DNA from: Tabrizicola_A sp965284335
GTDB taxonomy: Bacteria > Pseudomonadota > Alphaproteobacteria > Rhodobacterales > Rhodobacteraceae
Length of the DNA: 64,000 nt
NCBI RefSeq assembly: GCF_965284335.1
Contig: NZ_OZ260076.1
Reading direction: 5' to 3' (one strand)
The notes below the pieces were generated by a model. The model worked only from the letters and a program-made list of their open reading frames with translations, had not been told where the DNA came from and ran no database searches. Shown in pieces: positions 25,632 to 35,012 of the stretch; the stretch's first letter is position 1; every line of letters begins with the position of its first letter. The position numbers and the translations under genes were made by a program.

Positions 25632-25672
25632 CAGCTTTGGCCGACCATCCGGCGGGCTTGGCCGCAAAGCTG
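25632..25672. repeat. Inverted repeat between DUF455 and the M23 peptidase
   Basis: CAGCTTTGGCC and GGCC-GC-AAAGCTG form an imperfect stem around an 17-base loop. There is no T-run afterwards, so its role as terminator is doubtful. Confidence 0.35.
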
Positions 25673-25701
25673 TTGCGAGGGTGCCAAGCCACCGCTAAGC
25701 A
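25673..25701 (+). promoter_or_regulatory. Putative promoter of the M23/bactofilin operon
   Basis: TTGCGA and TAAGCA are 17 bases apart, 84 bases before the ATG of the peptidase gene. Confidence 0.4.
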
Positions 25702-25784
25702 ATCGGCAGCCCTAAAAATCCGGTTTCATTACGGGGGGCGTTCATAGATGTCTTGCCCCAGTCACGGAACAGTCCAACGTGTTG

Positions 25785-27110
25785 ATGCGCTTTGCCTATC
25801 GGATCCATCTGACGCTTGAACGGTATTTCCCCGAACAGCGGCTGTTTTTGAAATCCGACACGGAAACCCGGTTCATCCGTTTGCGCCCCGCAACCCAAGC
25901 TGTTGCGGTCGTGGTGGGGGGGCTTGCACTGGGCTGGACCATTCTGGCCACCGCGATCTTGGCCTTTGACTCCATCTCTGCCGGCTCATCGCGCGATCAG
26001 GTTCTGCGTCAGCAAGCCTTGTATGAAGAGCGGATGAATGCCCTGTCCATTGACCGCGATCTGCGCGCCGAAGAAGCGGCCTCGGCGCAGGAACGGTTCA
26101 ATCTTGCGCTGGAACAAGTGGCCACCATGCAGGCCCGGCTTTTGGCGTCCGAAGATCGGCGGCGCGAATTGGAAACCGGGATCGACGTGATCCAAAACAC
26201 GCTGCGCCGCACCATCATTGAACGCGACGAGGCGCGGGCAGCTTTGGATCAGGCGCAAAATGTCGCCGCCAACAGCGGACCAAGCACCGAAGCGGGCCGC
26301 GCCAAAGACACGGTTGAGACGCTGGAGTTTCTGGCCGAAAGTCTGGACGGCACCGCACGCGAGCGCGACCGGATGCAAGGCGTGGCCGACAAGGCAGCTG
26401 AGCAAATCGCCCAAGTCGTCCAGCAAAAACGCGAGATCGAGCAGCGCAATGACGTGATTTTCAGCCGTCTGGAAGAGGCCTTGACCGTCTCGGTCGAGCC
26501 TTTGGAAAAAATGTTCAACGCCGCAGGCATGGACCCGGACGATCTGTTGGAAAGCGTGCGCAAAGGCTATGACGGCCAAGGTGGCCCCTTGGCCCCGCTG
26601 TCCTTGTCCACCAAAGGTGCGGCATCGGCCGAAGAGATCCGGGCAAACGCCATTCTGTCGGGACTTGACCGGATGAACCTTTACCGGCTGGCCGCCTTCA
26701 AGGCGCCGTTTGACAACCCGGTGAAAGGCCCCTTCCGCTTTACCTCTCCCTTCGGGATGCGCCAAGATCCCAAGGGCTGGGGCACGCGGATGCATTCGGG
26801 CACCGATTTTGCCGGTGCCTATGGCACCCCCATTCACTCCACCGCCGATGGTGTGGTCACCCATGCCGGCTGGGCCTCGGGCTATGGCCGCTTGGTGAAG
26901 ATCCAGCACGCCTTTGGCATTGAAACCCGCTATGGCCATCTTGCCCAAATCCGCGTCTCGGTCGGACAAAAAGTGTCGCGCGGCGATCGGATCGGTGATA
27001 TGGGCAATTCAGGCCGTTCGACCGGCACTCATCTTCACTACGAAGTCAGGATTGGCGGCAATGCCGTGAACCCCATGACATTCATAAAGGCAGCGACCAA
27101 TGTTTTCTAA
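25785..27110 (+). CDS. M23 (LytM) peptidase with coiled coil
   Basis: A 441-residue envelope protein with one transmembrane helix (about residues 34-58), a long coiled coil (about 70-235), and a C-terminal M23 zinc metallopeptidase domain. The metal site is visible as HSGTDFAGAYG and THLHYEVR. These enzymes cut peptidoglycan cross-links or activate amidases at sites of shape change. I use the ATG at 25785; GTG at 25779 is an in-frame alternative. The gene overlaps a bactofilin gene by 11 bases. M23-bactofilin pairs are a known cell-shape module. Confidence 0.92.
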   Translation: MRFAYRIHLTLERYFPEQRLFLKSDTETRFIRLRPATQAVAVVVGGLALGWTILATAILAFDSISAGSSRDQVLRQQALYEERMNALSIDRDLRAEEAASAQERFNLALEQVATMQARLLASEDRRRELETGIDVIQNTLRRTIIERDEARAALDQAQNVAANSGPSTEAGRAKDTVETLEFLAESLDGTARERDRMQGVADKAAEQIAQVVQQKREIEQRNDVIFSRLEEALTVSVEPLEKMFNAAGMDPDDLLESVRKGYDGQGGPLAPLSLSTKGAASAEEIRANAILSGLDRMNLYRLAAFKAPFDNPVKGPFRFTSPFGMRQDPKGWGTRMHSGTDFAGAYGTPIHSTADGVVTHAGWASGYGRLVKIQHAFGIETRYGHLAQIRVSVGQKVSRGDRIGDMGNSGRSTGTHLHYEVRIGGNAVNPMTFIKAATNVF

Positions 27111-27624
27111 AAGCCGCATCAACGAACCAGGCCCTGCAAAATCGGCCGAAGCTGACAAGCCCAAAGCGCCGGAGGCCCCTGTGACCAAACCCTCGATGGA
27201 CTTCTCCCCGACCGCCCCCAAGGGCAAGGTTGCGGCATCTGTACTGTCGTCCGACTTGACAGTTGTGGGCAATCTGCGCACGACGGGCGATATTCAGGTT
27301 GAGGGCACCGTTGAAGGCGACATCCGCGCGCATCTTTTGACGGTGGGCGAAACCGCCACCATCCGCGGCGAAATCGTGGCCGATGATATCGTCGTCAATG
27401 GCCGCGTCATTGGCCGCGTGCGCGGGCTCAAGGTGCGCCTGACATCGACCGCCAAGGTCGAGGGTGACATCATTCACAAGACCATTGCCATCGAATCGGG
27501 CGCGCATTTCGAAGGCTCGGTCCAGCGTCAGGATGACCCCCTCGCCACTGGCCGCGCCCCTATTCCGCAGCCCCGCGCCGCGGTGCCCGCCGCCCCCGAA
27601 GCGCAGGACGATCTGCAAGGCTGA
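27100..27624 (+). CDS. Bactofilin
   Basis: The 174-residue protein has a central bactofilin domain (about residues 45-145) of hexapeptide-like repeats, for example VVGNLRTTGDIQVEGTVEGD, with disordered Pro/Ala-rich ends. Bactofilins polymerise without nucleotide and recruit peptidoglycan enzymes at particular cell sites. Overlap by 11 bases with the M23 peptidase gene indicates coupled translation and a joint function. A Rho-independent terminator follows. Confidence 0.95.
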   Translation: MFSKSRINEPGPAKSAEADKPKAPEAPVTKPSMDFSPTAPKGKVAASVLSSDLTVVGNLRTTGDIQVEGTVEGDIRAHLLTVGETATIRGEIVADDIVVNGRVIGRVRGLKVRLTSTAKVEGDIIHKTIAIESGAHFEGSVQRQDDPLATGRAPIPQPRAAVPAAPEAQDDLQG

Positions 27625-27648
27625 TTGGCTTAGACACTTACAAGAAAG

Positions 27649-27678
27649 GGCACCCGGCATAGCCGCGGTGCCTTTTTT
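27649..27678 (+). terminator. Rho-independent terminator of the M23/bactofilin operon
   Basis: GGCACC and GGTGCC pair outside CGGC/GCCG around a 3-base loop, followed by six T residues. Confidence 0.82.
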
Positions 27679-28460
27679 CATGCGGTCTCATGGTCCCAAG
27701 TGATGGCGCGGCGATACAGATGCCATGTCGCATGGCCAAAGACCGGCAGCACCACGAAAAGCCCCGCAAAACCGGGCAGCATCGCCAAGAACAGCCCCGC
27801 CCCAATCAAGGCGCCCCAGCCCAGCATCACCACCGGGCTTTGCATCACCACCCCCAATGAGGTGAGCATGGCGGTGACAAAATCCACCTCCCGATCCAAA
27901 AGCATCGGCAGGCTGACGACGGTCAGTGCAAACAGCAACGTGGCAAAGACCGCCCCGACGATGGTGCCAACTGCCAGCATGGCCAAGCCCTCGGGCGTTA
28001 GGAACACCTCGGCCGAGGAGGTGATATTGGTCAACGTGGCCTTGCCCAGAAACAGCGCAAAGATCATATGGGCCAAGAAATTCCAAAACAGAAAGAAGAC
28101 CACGATCACCGCCGCCATGGACGGAATTTGCCGGTCTTTTTGGCGCAAGATCACCCCCAAAACCTCGCCCCAGATCATAGGTTCCCCCGTCTCGCGGCGG
28201 CGTGACACCTCATAAAGCCCACAGGCGATAAAAGGCCCAAGGATCGGGAACCCCGCACTTGCGGGCAGGCTCCACCAAAGCTGGCCCTTGGCGGTGAGCG
28301 AAAAGACAATCAGCCAGCCCCCCAGAACATAGATACCTGCAAAGAACAGCCCAAACATCGGCGCGGCGCGGAAATCGCGCCAGCCTGCCGTCAGTGCTGC
28401 GCGCAGATCGGACATTTCGACATGCAAAACCTCGGGCGTATCCGCCACTCTTTCCGTCAT
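27678..28460 (-). CDS. DUF2189 membrane protein
   Basis: A 260-residue integral membrane protein with about six hydrophobic helices and the DUF2189 arrangement, starting with the short segment LRAALTAGWRDFRAAP before helix one. The function is unknown. The ATG at 28460 follows AAGGGAG. The frame continues upstream into the family I element, but that extension is not credible. It is followed, convergently, by the bactofilin terminator. No neighbouring gene suggests a role. Confidence 0.85.
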   Translation of the reverse strand: MTERVADTPEVLHVEMSDLRAALTAGWRDFRAAPMFGLFFAGIYVLGGWLIVFSLTAKGQLWWSLPASAGFPILGPFIACGLYEVSRRRETGEPMIWGEVLGVILRQKDRQIPSMAAVIVVFFLFWNFLAHMIFALFLGKATLTNITSSAEVFLTPEGLAMLAVGTIVGAVFATLLFALTVVSLPMLLDREVDFVTAMLTSLGVVMQSPVVMLGWGALIGAGLFLAMLPGFAGLFVVLPVFGHATWHLYRRAITWDHETA

Positions 28461-28556
28461 CCCCGAGCTCCCTTTTTGCCAAAGCTTATGCGGGAGAGTT
28501 CGGTTTTCCAAAGATGTATTTTGGCTAAATGAAAAACCCGCATGGCCGAACCTCCC

Positions 28557-28625
28557 GCGTCGGGCGCCTTCGGCTTCTCCTTGGGATTGACGCGCCACGA
28601 GGAGCGTCGAAGACGACGACGAGAC
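28557..28625. repeat. Dispersed palindromic element, family I, copy 3 (diverged)
   Basis: GGGCGCCTTCGGCTTCTC matches copy 1 exactly. The right half GAGGAGCGTCGAAGACGACGACGAG follows the same layout with substitutions. It is between prfB and DUF2189. Confidence 0.5.
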
Positions 28626-28630
28626 GCGCG

Positions 28631-29758
28631 TCAGTCTTCGGAATTGGCCTCGGCCCGGCCCATGCCCGCCACACCAAGCGCCAGCGTGGCCGCCATGAAC
28701 TTGTCGAGATCACCATCCAGCACACCTTGGGTATCGCTGGTTTCCACTCCGGTGCGCAGGTCTTTCACCATTTGATAGGGCTGCAAGACATAAGACCTGA
28801 TCTGATTGCCCCAGCCCGCATCGCCCTTGTTTTCATGGGCCTCGTTGATGGCCGCGTTGCGCTTGTCCAGTTCCATCTGATAAAGCCGCGACTTCAGCGC
28901 CTGCATGGCGATATCACGGTTCTGGTGCTGCGATTTCAAGCTTGAGGTCACCACAATCCCGGTGGGAAAATGGGTGATACGCACCGCGGAATCCGTCTTG
29001 TTGACGTGCTGACCGCCCGCACCGGACGACCGATAGGTGTCGATGCGAATGTCTTTATCCTGCACCTCGATCTCGATGTTGTCATCCACCACAGGATAGA
29101 CCCAAACCGAGGAAAAGGACGTGTGCCGCCGCGCGGCACTGTCATAGGGCGAGATGCGCACCAAGCGATGCACGCCGGATTCCGACTTCAACCAGCCATA
29201 GGCATTCTTGCCGCTGATCTTATAGGAAACAGACCGTATCCCAGCCTCTTCCCCTGCCGTTTCCGACTGCATTTCAACGGTATAGCCTTTTTTCTCGGCC
29301 CAGCGGACATACATCCGCGCCAAGATCGAAGCCCAATCACAGCTTTCGGTGCCGCCTGCGCCCGCGTTAATCTCAAGATAGGTGTCGTTGCCATCGGCCT
29401 CGCCATCCAAAAGCGCCTCAAGCTCGCGCTGTGCCGCATCGGCCACCAAGGCGCGCAAGGCGGCCTCGGCCTCGGCCACCACCTCCGCATCGCCCTCGGC
29501 CTCACCCAGTTCGATCAGCTCGACATTGTCGCGCAAGCCGCTGTCGATCAGCTTATAGGCCGCGATGGCATCCATCAGCGCCTGACGCTCTTTCATCAGC
29601 TTTTGCGCCTTGGCCGGATCGTTCCACAGGTTCGGATCTTCGATCAGCGCGTCGAATTCCTCCAACCGATGCGGCGCGGTTTCCCAATCCAGCCGCTGGC
29701 CCAAAAGCTTGAGCGACTTTTCGATCTGGTCGATGTGGTTTTGGGTTTCGGCGCGCAT
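28631..29758 (-). CDS. prfB: Peptide chain release factor 2
   Basis: RF2 reads UGA and UAA stop codons and triggers peptide release. The 375-residue protein has the peptidyl-hydrolysis motif GGQ in SSGAGGQHVNKTD. The anticodon-like tripeptide SPF of RF2 appears as SPY in RISPYDSAARRH. The reading frame is continuous from the ATG, so the programmed +1 frameshift used by many bacteria is absent. Two adjacent ATGs are at 29761 and 29758. The gene stands downstream of the PBP gene by 109 bases. Confidence 0.95.
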   Translation of the reverse strand: MRAETQNHIDQIEKSLKLLGQRLDWETAPHRLEEFDALIEDPNLWNDPAKAQKLMKERQALMDAIAAYKLIDSGLRDNVELIELGEAEGDAEVVAEAEAALRALVADAAQRELEALLDGEADGNDTYLEINAGAGGTESCDWASILARMYVRWAEKKGYTVEMQSETAGEEAGIRSVSYKISGKNAYGWLKSESGVHRLVRISPYDSAARRHTSFSSVWVYPVVDDNIEIEVQDKDIRIDTYRSSGAGGQHVNKTDSAVRITHFPTGIVVTSSLKSQHQNRDIAMQALKSRLYQMELDKRNAAINEAHENKGDAGWGNQIRSYVLQPYQMVKDLRTGVETSDTQGVLDGDLDKFMAATLALGVAGMGRAEANSED

Positions 29759-29867
29759 CATGTCATCCTTGATCTTCGCGCCGGGTGATAGCCTGTGACG
29801 CGGCGCGGGGCAAGGCGGGGCAAGCGGCCTTCATAGGCTGCCACCGACCCCACCACGTCAACCTGTG

Positions 29868-32438
29868 TTAATAAAGCCCGCCAGAGCTGAGCGTGCCGAA
29901 ATTGGCTTTCTTCGGCACGGCTTTTTGCTGACCATCCGAGGTGGTCACCGTATCTACCTGATCGGCCTCGGTCTCGCCTGCTGCAAAGAGCGGCAGGTTT
30001 GAGCCCATGGCAAAGCCACCATCCACCATCGCATCAAGCCCGAACAAAACCTCTTCGCCTTCCCGGAAATATTCCGAGATCACGTTTGGCCCAGTGGCAT
30101 TGGCCGGCAGTTTCGCGCCGGAAAACCGATCGATCTTTTGGAAATAACCGCCCGGCGGTACGGCAAATTCGGTGCCACCATAGGTTTTGACCGCTTCTTT
30201 CATGAATTCCTGAAAAATCGGAACGCAGAGCGTGCCGCCAAAGGCCCCCTCGCCCAAGCTGCGCGGCTGGTCAAATCCCATATAGCAGCCTGCCACCACC
30301 TCAGAGCTGTAGCCGATGAACCAGACATCCTTGGCATCATTGGTGGTGCCGGTTTTGCCCGCGACCGGAACCGGAAGCTTGATCCGAGAGCCAGAGCCAC
30401 GGATCACCACGCCCTCCATCATCGAGGTCAGCTGATAGGCGGTGATCGCATCCATCACCCGCTCGCGGTCTGAACGGATTGTCACGCCCTGGCCTTTTGG
30501 CAAGGTGGGCTCTGCGCAATCGACGCAAACGCGCTGATCGTGGCGATAAATGGTCTTGCCAAAGCGGTCTTGCACGCGGTCGACCAGCGTCGGCTCTACC
30601 CGTTCGCCGCCATTGGCGAACATGGCATAGGCCGCCACCATCTTGAACAGGGTCGATTCCTGCGCGCCAAGCGCATTGGCCAGAAACGGGTTCATATTGG
30701 TGTAGACGCCGAATTTCTCGGCATAGCTTGCCACCAGATCCATGCCGATTTCCTGCCCAATCCGAATGGTCATCAGGTTGCGGCTTTGCTCGATCCCGGT
30801 GCGCAAGGGGGTGGGGCCGTAAAACTTGTTCGAGGCGTTTTTCGGCGTCCAAAGACCTTCGGGTGTTTCAATCTCAATCGGGGCATCCACGACGATCGTG
30901 GCGGGCGTAAAGCCCGAATCCAGAGCGGCGGCATAGACAAAAGGTTTGAAACTAGAGCCGGGCTGCCGCGTGGCTTGGGTGGCGCGGTTGAACACGGAAG
31001 CTTGATAGCTAAACCCGCCTTGCATCGCAATGACGCGACCGGTTTCCACGTCCATCGCCATAAGCCCGCCCTGCACCTCGGGCACTTGCCGCAAGGACCA
31101 GCGCTGAAAGCTGCCGTCCTCTTCGCTGGTGATGGCACGCACCATCACCACATCACCGACCGACACCAGATCTGCGGGGACACGGGCCTTTTTTGCCAGC
31201 TTGCCATCAGCCAGCCGCTTGCGCGCCCAAGTCACATCCTCAGCCGGGATGATCGGCTCATGCCCGCCCAGATCGCCCTCGGCGCCAAAGCGGGCAAAAT
31301 CCTCGCCCAGCTCCAAAATGACGGCGGCCTGCCAGCCTTCGACATCGCGTGGCAGCTCGGCCACATCGGCCAAGGCCGCGCGCCAATCGGCCTCAGAGGC
31401 CAGGCTCTCAATGGGCAGGGTCTTGCCCGTGCCGCGCCACACACCCTGATTGCGGTCATATTTCTCAAGCCCCCGGCGCAGGGCGCGCGCGGCCACTGCC
31501 TGCAATTCAGGCTCGACAGTGGCGCGAATGGACAGGCCGCCGCCGAAAAATTCCTCTTCGCCAAAGGTGCCCGACAACTGCCGACGGATTTCATCCGTGA
31601 AATAGCTGCGCGGCGGCAGGGCTTCGCGGAAGGCAGGATAATCGCCGTTCTGCACCGATTTCAGCGGGGCGTCACGCTCGGCCCGATAGGCTGCCTCGGT
31701 CAGATAGCCGTTTTGCCACATCTCGCGCAGCACATAATTGCGCCGCTCTAGCAGGCGTTCTTTGCCCCGGACCGGGTGGAATTCGCTGGGTGCCTTGGGC
31801 AAAGCGGCCAGCGTCGCCGCCTCATGCGGGGCAAGATCTGTCAGCGGCTTGTTGAAATAGGTCTGCGAGGCTGCGGCCACGCCATAGCTGTTTTGGCCCA
31901 GAAAAATCTCGTTCAGATAAAGCTCAAGGATCTTGTCCTTTGACAGCGTTTCTTCCAGTCGCGTGGCAAGGATGATCTCCTTGATCTTCCGCTCTACACT
32001 GCGCGAGCCGTCCAAGAGGAAGTTCTTCATCACCTGCTGAGTGATCGTCGAGGCCCCGCGCAGGTTTTCCCCGCGGCTGATGATTGCATCGCGAAAGGCC
32101 GAGACCATGCCGGTCACATCATAGCCTTTATGGGTGTAAAAATGCTTATCTTCGGCTGAAATGAACGCCTGCTTTACCAAGGCTGGAATATCTTCCGAGG
32201 GCACGAAGAGACGCCGTTCATGGGCGAATTCGTCAATGATCTTCCCCTCGCCAGAATAGATGCGGCTGATGGTGGGCGGCGTGTATTGCGCAAGGCTTTC
32301 ATGGCTCGGCAAGTCAGACGAATAAATATAGAAAATCCCACCAACCGTCAGAGCGCCGAACAGCACCCCCATGGTCAAAGCGGTAAAGATGGCTCCTAGA
32401 AATGAGCCGATGAACCTGATCACGCCGGCAATCTCCAC
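29868..32438 (-). CDS. mrcA: Class A penicillin-binding protein 1A
   Basis: A bifunctional peptidoglycan glycosyltransferase/transpeptidase anchored in the inner membrane (helix about residues 8-38). The glycosyltransferase (family 51) domain has the catalytic glutamate in ISAEDKHFYTHKG and the motif GASTITQQVMKN. The transpeptidase domain shows the serine box SSFK (PGSSFKPF), SRN and KTGTT. The 856 residues match the family. A good sigma-70 promoter precedes it. AmiC is upstream on the same strand and prfB follows, separated by 109 bases. Confidence 0.96.
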   Translation of the reverse strand: MEIAGVIRFIGSFLGAIFTALTMGVLFGALTVGGIFYIYSSDLPSHESLAQYTPPTISRIYSGEGKIIDEFAHERRLFVPSEDIPALVKQAFISAEDKHFYTHKGYDVTGMVSAFRDAIISRGENLRGASTITQQVMKNFLLDGSRSVERKIKEIILATRLEETLSKDKILELYLNEIFLGQNSYGVAAASQTYFNKPLTDLAPHEAATLAALPKAPSEFHPVRGKERLLERRNYVLREMWQNGYLTEAAYRAERDAPLKSVQNGDYPAFREALPPRSYFTDEIRRQLSGTFGEEEFFGGGLSIRATVEPELQAVAARALRRGLEKYDRNQGVWRGTGKTLPIESLASEADWRAALADVAELPRDVEGWQAAVILELGEDFARFGAEGDLGGHEPIIPAEDVTWARKRLADGKLAKKARVPADLVSVGDVVMVRAITSEEDGSFQRWSLRQVPEVQGGLMAMDVETGRVIAMQGGFSYQASVFNRATQATRQPGSSFKPFVYAAALDSGFTPATIVVDAPIEIETPEGLWTPKNASNKFYGPTPLRTGIEQSRNLMTIRIGQEIGMDLVASYAEKFGVYTNMNPFLANALGAQESTLFKMVAAYAMFANGGERVEPTLVDRVQDRFGKTIYRHDQRVCVDCAEPTLPKGQGVTIRSDRERVMDAITAYQLTSMMEGVVIRGSGSRIKLPVPVAGKTGTTNDAKDVWFIGYSSEVVAGCYMGFDQPRSLGEGAFGGTLCVPIFQEFMKEAVKTYGGTEFAVPPGGYFQKIDRFSGAKLPANATGPNVISEYFREGEEVLFGLDAMVDGGFAMGSNLPLFAAGETEADQVDTVTTSDGQQKAVPKKANFGTLSSGGLY

Positions 32439-32464
32439 CGTAAGAACTTATGGCAATTTTGCCC

Positions 32465-32493
32465 TCTATAGGCGCGACGCGGGCAAAGGTCAA
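32465..32493 (-). promoter_or_regulatory. mrcA promoter
   Basis: On the minus strand TTGACC and TATAGA are exactly 17 bases apart, about 27 bases before the mrcA start. This is the best sigma-70 match I saw in the window. Confidence 0.65.
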
Positions 32494-32527
32494 AACACGA
32501 TCGGGCGCATATGGCCCCAATGGGCAG

Positions 32528-33751
32528 TCAATTGCCCGAGACGCCCAAGCTGCCAAGTGCCGCTTCGCCCTCGGCCCATGCGACAACGCCTTTGCGCAAC
32601 GCCTCGGCCATGGTGGCACGCCAGCCCGCGTCGTTCAACCGCGCCATATCGGCCGCCGAGGACATAAAGCCCAACTCGATCAACATGGAGGGGATATCGG
32701 GCGATTTCAGCACAGAAAATCCCCCCACCTGATGGGGACGGCGATGCATCAAAAGCCCCGCCTCCTTGATGGCGCCCTCCAAAGCGGTGGCAAGCCGATC
32801 AATCTTTGGCCCGGTTTCGGTGCGCGCCATGTCCATCAAGACCTTGGCCACCAAATCATCCTGCGCGGTCAGATCGACCCCGGACAGAAGATCATCGCGG
32901 TCATGCCGTTCGGCCAAAGCGGCCGAGGCCGCATCGCTGGCCTCATCAGATAGCGAATAAAGCGTGACACCCACCGCCTCGCCCTCGCTTAAGGCATCGG
33001 CATGTAACGACAAAAATAAATCCGCCGACGCCGCGCGAGCAATGGAAATCCGGGTTTCCAAGGGCACGAAATAATCATCGTCCCGCGTCATCACCACCTG
33101 AAACCGCCCGTCGCGCAGCAAGACCTCTTTGAATTCACGCGCGAAACGCAATACAAGATCGGCCTCGGTCTGGCCGTCGCGCTCTGCACCGGGATCAATG
33201 CCACCATGGCCGGGATCAAGAACCACAATCCACCGCCCCGGTATCCGCGCCGGCGGCTTGGCCAGATCGGTCACATTGGGCATTCCCCAGCCGGGCAACT
33301 CGGGCTGGGCGGCGGCTGCGGCAAAAGCCTCGGGGCTGGTTGGGTCCAGTCTTAGCGCAAGCTTGGTGTCATTCTGCGTCGACATCTCGGCCAATGACAG
33401 CGCCATCGGCCCGGACAATTCCATCACAAGCCGCGACCAACCGGGCCGAAACACCCCGGCCCGCAGCGCGGTTACATGGTCAGAGCCTTGCAAGACCGAG
33501 GCAACCCCCGTCCAATCCACCTCGCGCACATCGAGCACCAATCGCGGCGGATCGGCACGAAACCGCACGCGCCATGGCACGGGCTGGGACAGGGAAAAGC
33601 GGATCTCCACCCCCTGCCCGGCATCGCGGATGTAGGATTGCTCGGGCTCCAGCCGCGCCAAGGCGGACAAATCCTGTGCGGGCAAATCCTGGGCGGCCAC
33701 CGCAAAGGGAAGACCAAGCGCAAGCACAAGAACCGACACAAGCCATTTCAT
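32528..33751 (-). CDS. amiC: N-acetylmuramoyl-L-alanine amidase with AMIN domain
   Basis: This secreted zinc amidase cuts the bond between MurNAc and the peptide during cell separation. It has a signal peptide (about residues 1-21, ending AVAA), an AMIN domain (about 40-130) for septal targeting, and a C-terminal Amidase_3 domain. The zinc site is in VLDPGHGGIDPGA and FLSLHADA, with Glu in MLIELGFMSS. The start at 33751 gives 407 residues; an in-frame ATG four codons upstream is possible. It precedes mrcA by 89 bases. Confidence 0.93.
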   Translation of the reverse strand: MKWLVSVLVLALGLPFAVAAQDLPAQDLSALARLEPEQSYIRDAGQGVEIRFSLSQPVPWRVRFRADPPRLVLDVREVDWTGVASVLQGSDHVTALRAGVFRPGWSRLVMELSGPMALSLAEMSTQNDTKLALRLDPTSPEAFAAAAAQPELPGWGMPNVTDLAKPPARIPGRWIVVLDPGHGGIDPGAERDGQTEADLVLRFAREFKEVLLRDGRFQVVMTRDDDYFVPLETRISIARAASADLFLSLHADALSEGEAVGVTLYSLSDEASDAASAALAERHDRDDLLSGVDLTAQDDLVAKVLMDMARTETGPKIDRLATALEGAIKEAGLLMHRRPHQVGGFSVLKSPDIPSMLIELGFMSSAADMARLNDAGWRATMAEALRKGVVAWAEGEAALGSLGVSGN

Positions 33752-33788
33752 CTTGGCACACATACCCAATTTCTGCCCTGCGGGCACA

Positions 33789-34928
33789 TCACCTGCCTTG
33801 CATGAACTGGCGCAAACGCGTCAACCCTTCGGCAATATCCACCGTTGCGCGGGCATAGGAAAAGCGCAAGGTCGTCTTGCCGCGGATCGGGTCAAAATCC
33901 AAACCCGGCGTCACCGCCACACCCGCCCCGTGCAAAATGTCGCGCGCCAGTTTCAGGCTGTCATCGGTCAGATCCGACACATCGGCATAGACATAAAACG
34001 CCCCATCGGTGGGCGCGATGCGGGTGAAGCCTGCCAAGGGCAGCCCTTCCAGCATCAGACGGCGGTTTTCGGCATAGACGGCGCGGTTCGCCTCCAATTC
34101 GTCAATACACTCCAGCGCGGCCAAAGCGGCCACTTGGCTGGCATGGGGGGGGCAAATGAACATGTTCTGCGCCAGCCGTTCGATGGTGCGAATGTGATCC
34201 TCGGGCACCACCATCCAGCCAATCCGCCAGCCGGTCATGCTGAAATATTTGGAAAAACTGTTGATGACATAGGCCTCATCACTGATTTCCAAGGCCGATA
34301 CCGCCCGGTCGCCGTAATGCAGCCCGTGGTAGATTTCATCCGACACGAAAGAAATTCCGCGTGCGGCGCAATGGTCCATCAGCGCCTTCAAGGCCCCATG
34401 TGACAGCATCGTGCCCGATGGGTTACCGGGGCTGGCCACGATCAGCCCCTGCATCTCAACCCCTTCCAGATCGGCGGGCACCGGTTGCAGCCGATTTTCC
34501 ACCTTGGTCGGAATGCCAACGGGCGTCAGGCTTAGCGCGCGCAGGATCTGGCGATAGCTTGGGTATCCCGGCTCGCCCAGACCCACGCGGTCGCCCGCAT
34601 CAAAAAGCGCCGAAAAAGCCAAGAGAAACGCCGAGGATGACCCCGAGGTGACGATCACCCGATCGGGGTTCAGATCAATGCCATACCAGCGCTGATAAAG
34701 CCGCGCGATGCCGCGGCGCAATTCGGGCAGGCCCAAGGCCACCGTATAGCCCAAAGGCTGATCCAGCGCCGCGGCAACCGCCGCACGCGCCCCTCTTGGC
34801 GCCCCCGTTCCCGGCTGGCCCACCTCCATGTGAATGATCGACCGCCCCGCCGCCTCTAGGCTGCGCGCTTCTTCCATCATGTCCATCACAATAAAGGGAT
34901 CAACCTGACCACGCCTTGATCTTTGCAT
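33789..34928 (-). CDS. PLP-dependent class I/II aminotransferase
   Basis: A fold-type I aminotransferase of 379 residues. The PLP lysine is in NSFSKYFSMTGWRIGW. VASPGNPSGT is the conserved loop, and RFSYA carries the carboxylate-binding Arg. The substrate is not determined; the family includes aspartate and aromatic aminotransferases. I use the ATG at 34928, preceded by AAGGGG. Its stop is 37 bases before the amiC start, so they could be transcribed together. It is divergent from a DsbA-like gene. Confidence 0.92.
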   Translation of the reverse strand: MQRSRRGQVDPFIVMDMMEEARSLEAAGRSIIHMEVGQPGTGAPRGARAAVAAALDQPLGYTVALGLPELRRGIARLYQRWYGIDLNPDRVIVTSGSSSAFLLAFSALFDAGDRVGLGEPGYPSYRQILRALSLTPVGIPTKVENRLQPVPADLEGVEMQGLIVASPGNPSGTMLSHGALKALMDHCAARGISFVSDEIYHGLHYGDRAVSALEISDEAYVINSFSKYFSMTGWRIGWMVVPEDHIRTIERLAQNMFICPPHASQVAALAALECIDELEANRAVYAENRRLMLEGLPLAGFTRIAPTDGAFYVYADVSDLTDDSLKLARDILHGAGVAVTPGLDFDPIRGKTTLRFSYARATVDIAEGLTRLRQFMQGR

Positions 34929-35012
34929 CTTTCGCCCCTTAGACTTTGGCGTCATAGACAGCACGCCGGGCACTTTGGTCAAGCCCGCCGTCCGCAGATC
35001 AAAGGAAGCCTG

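Noticed and set aside
25632..25672. Terminator after DUF455
   Set aside because: The stem is imperfect with a long loop and no T tract, so it is recorded only as an inverted repeat.
28631..29761. Programmed frameshift in prfB
   Set aside because: No in-frame UGA near codon 25 and no CUU-UGA site; the frame is continuous.
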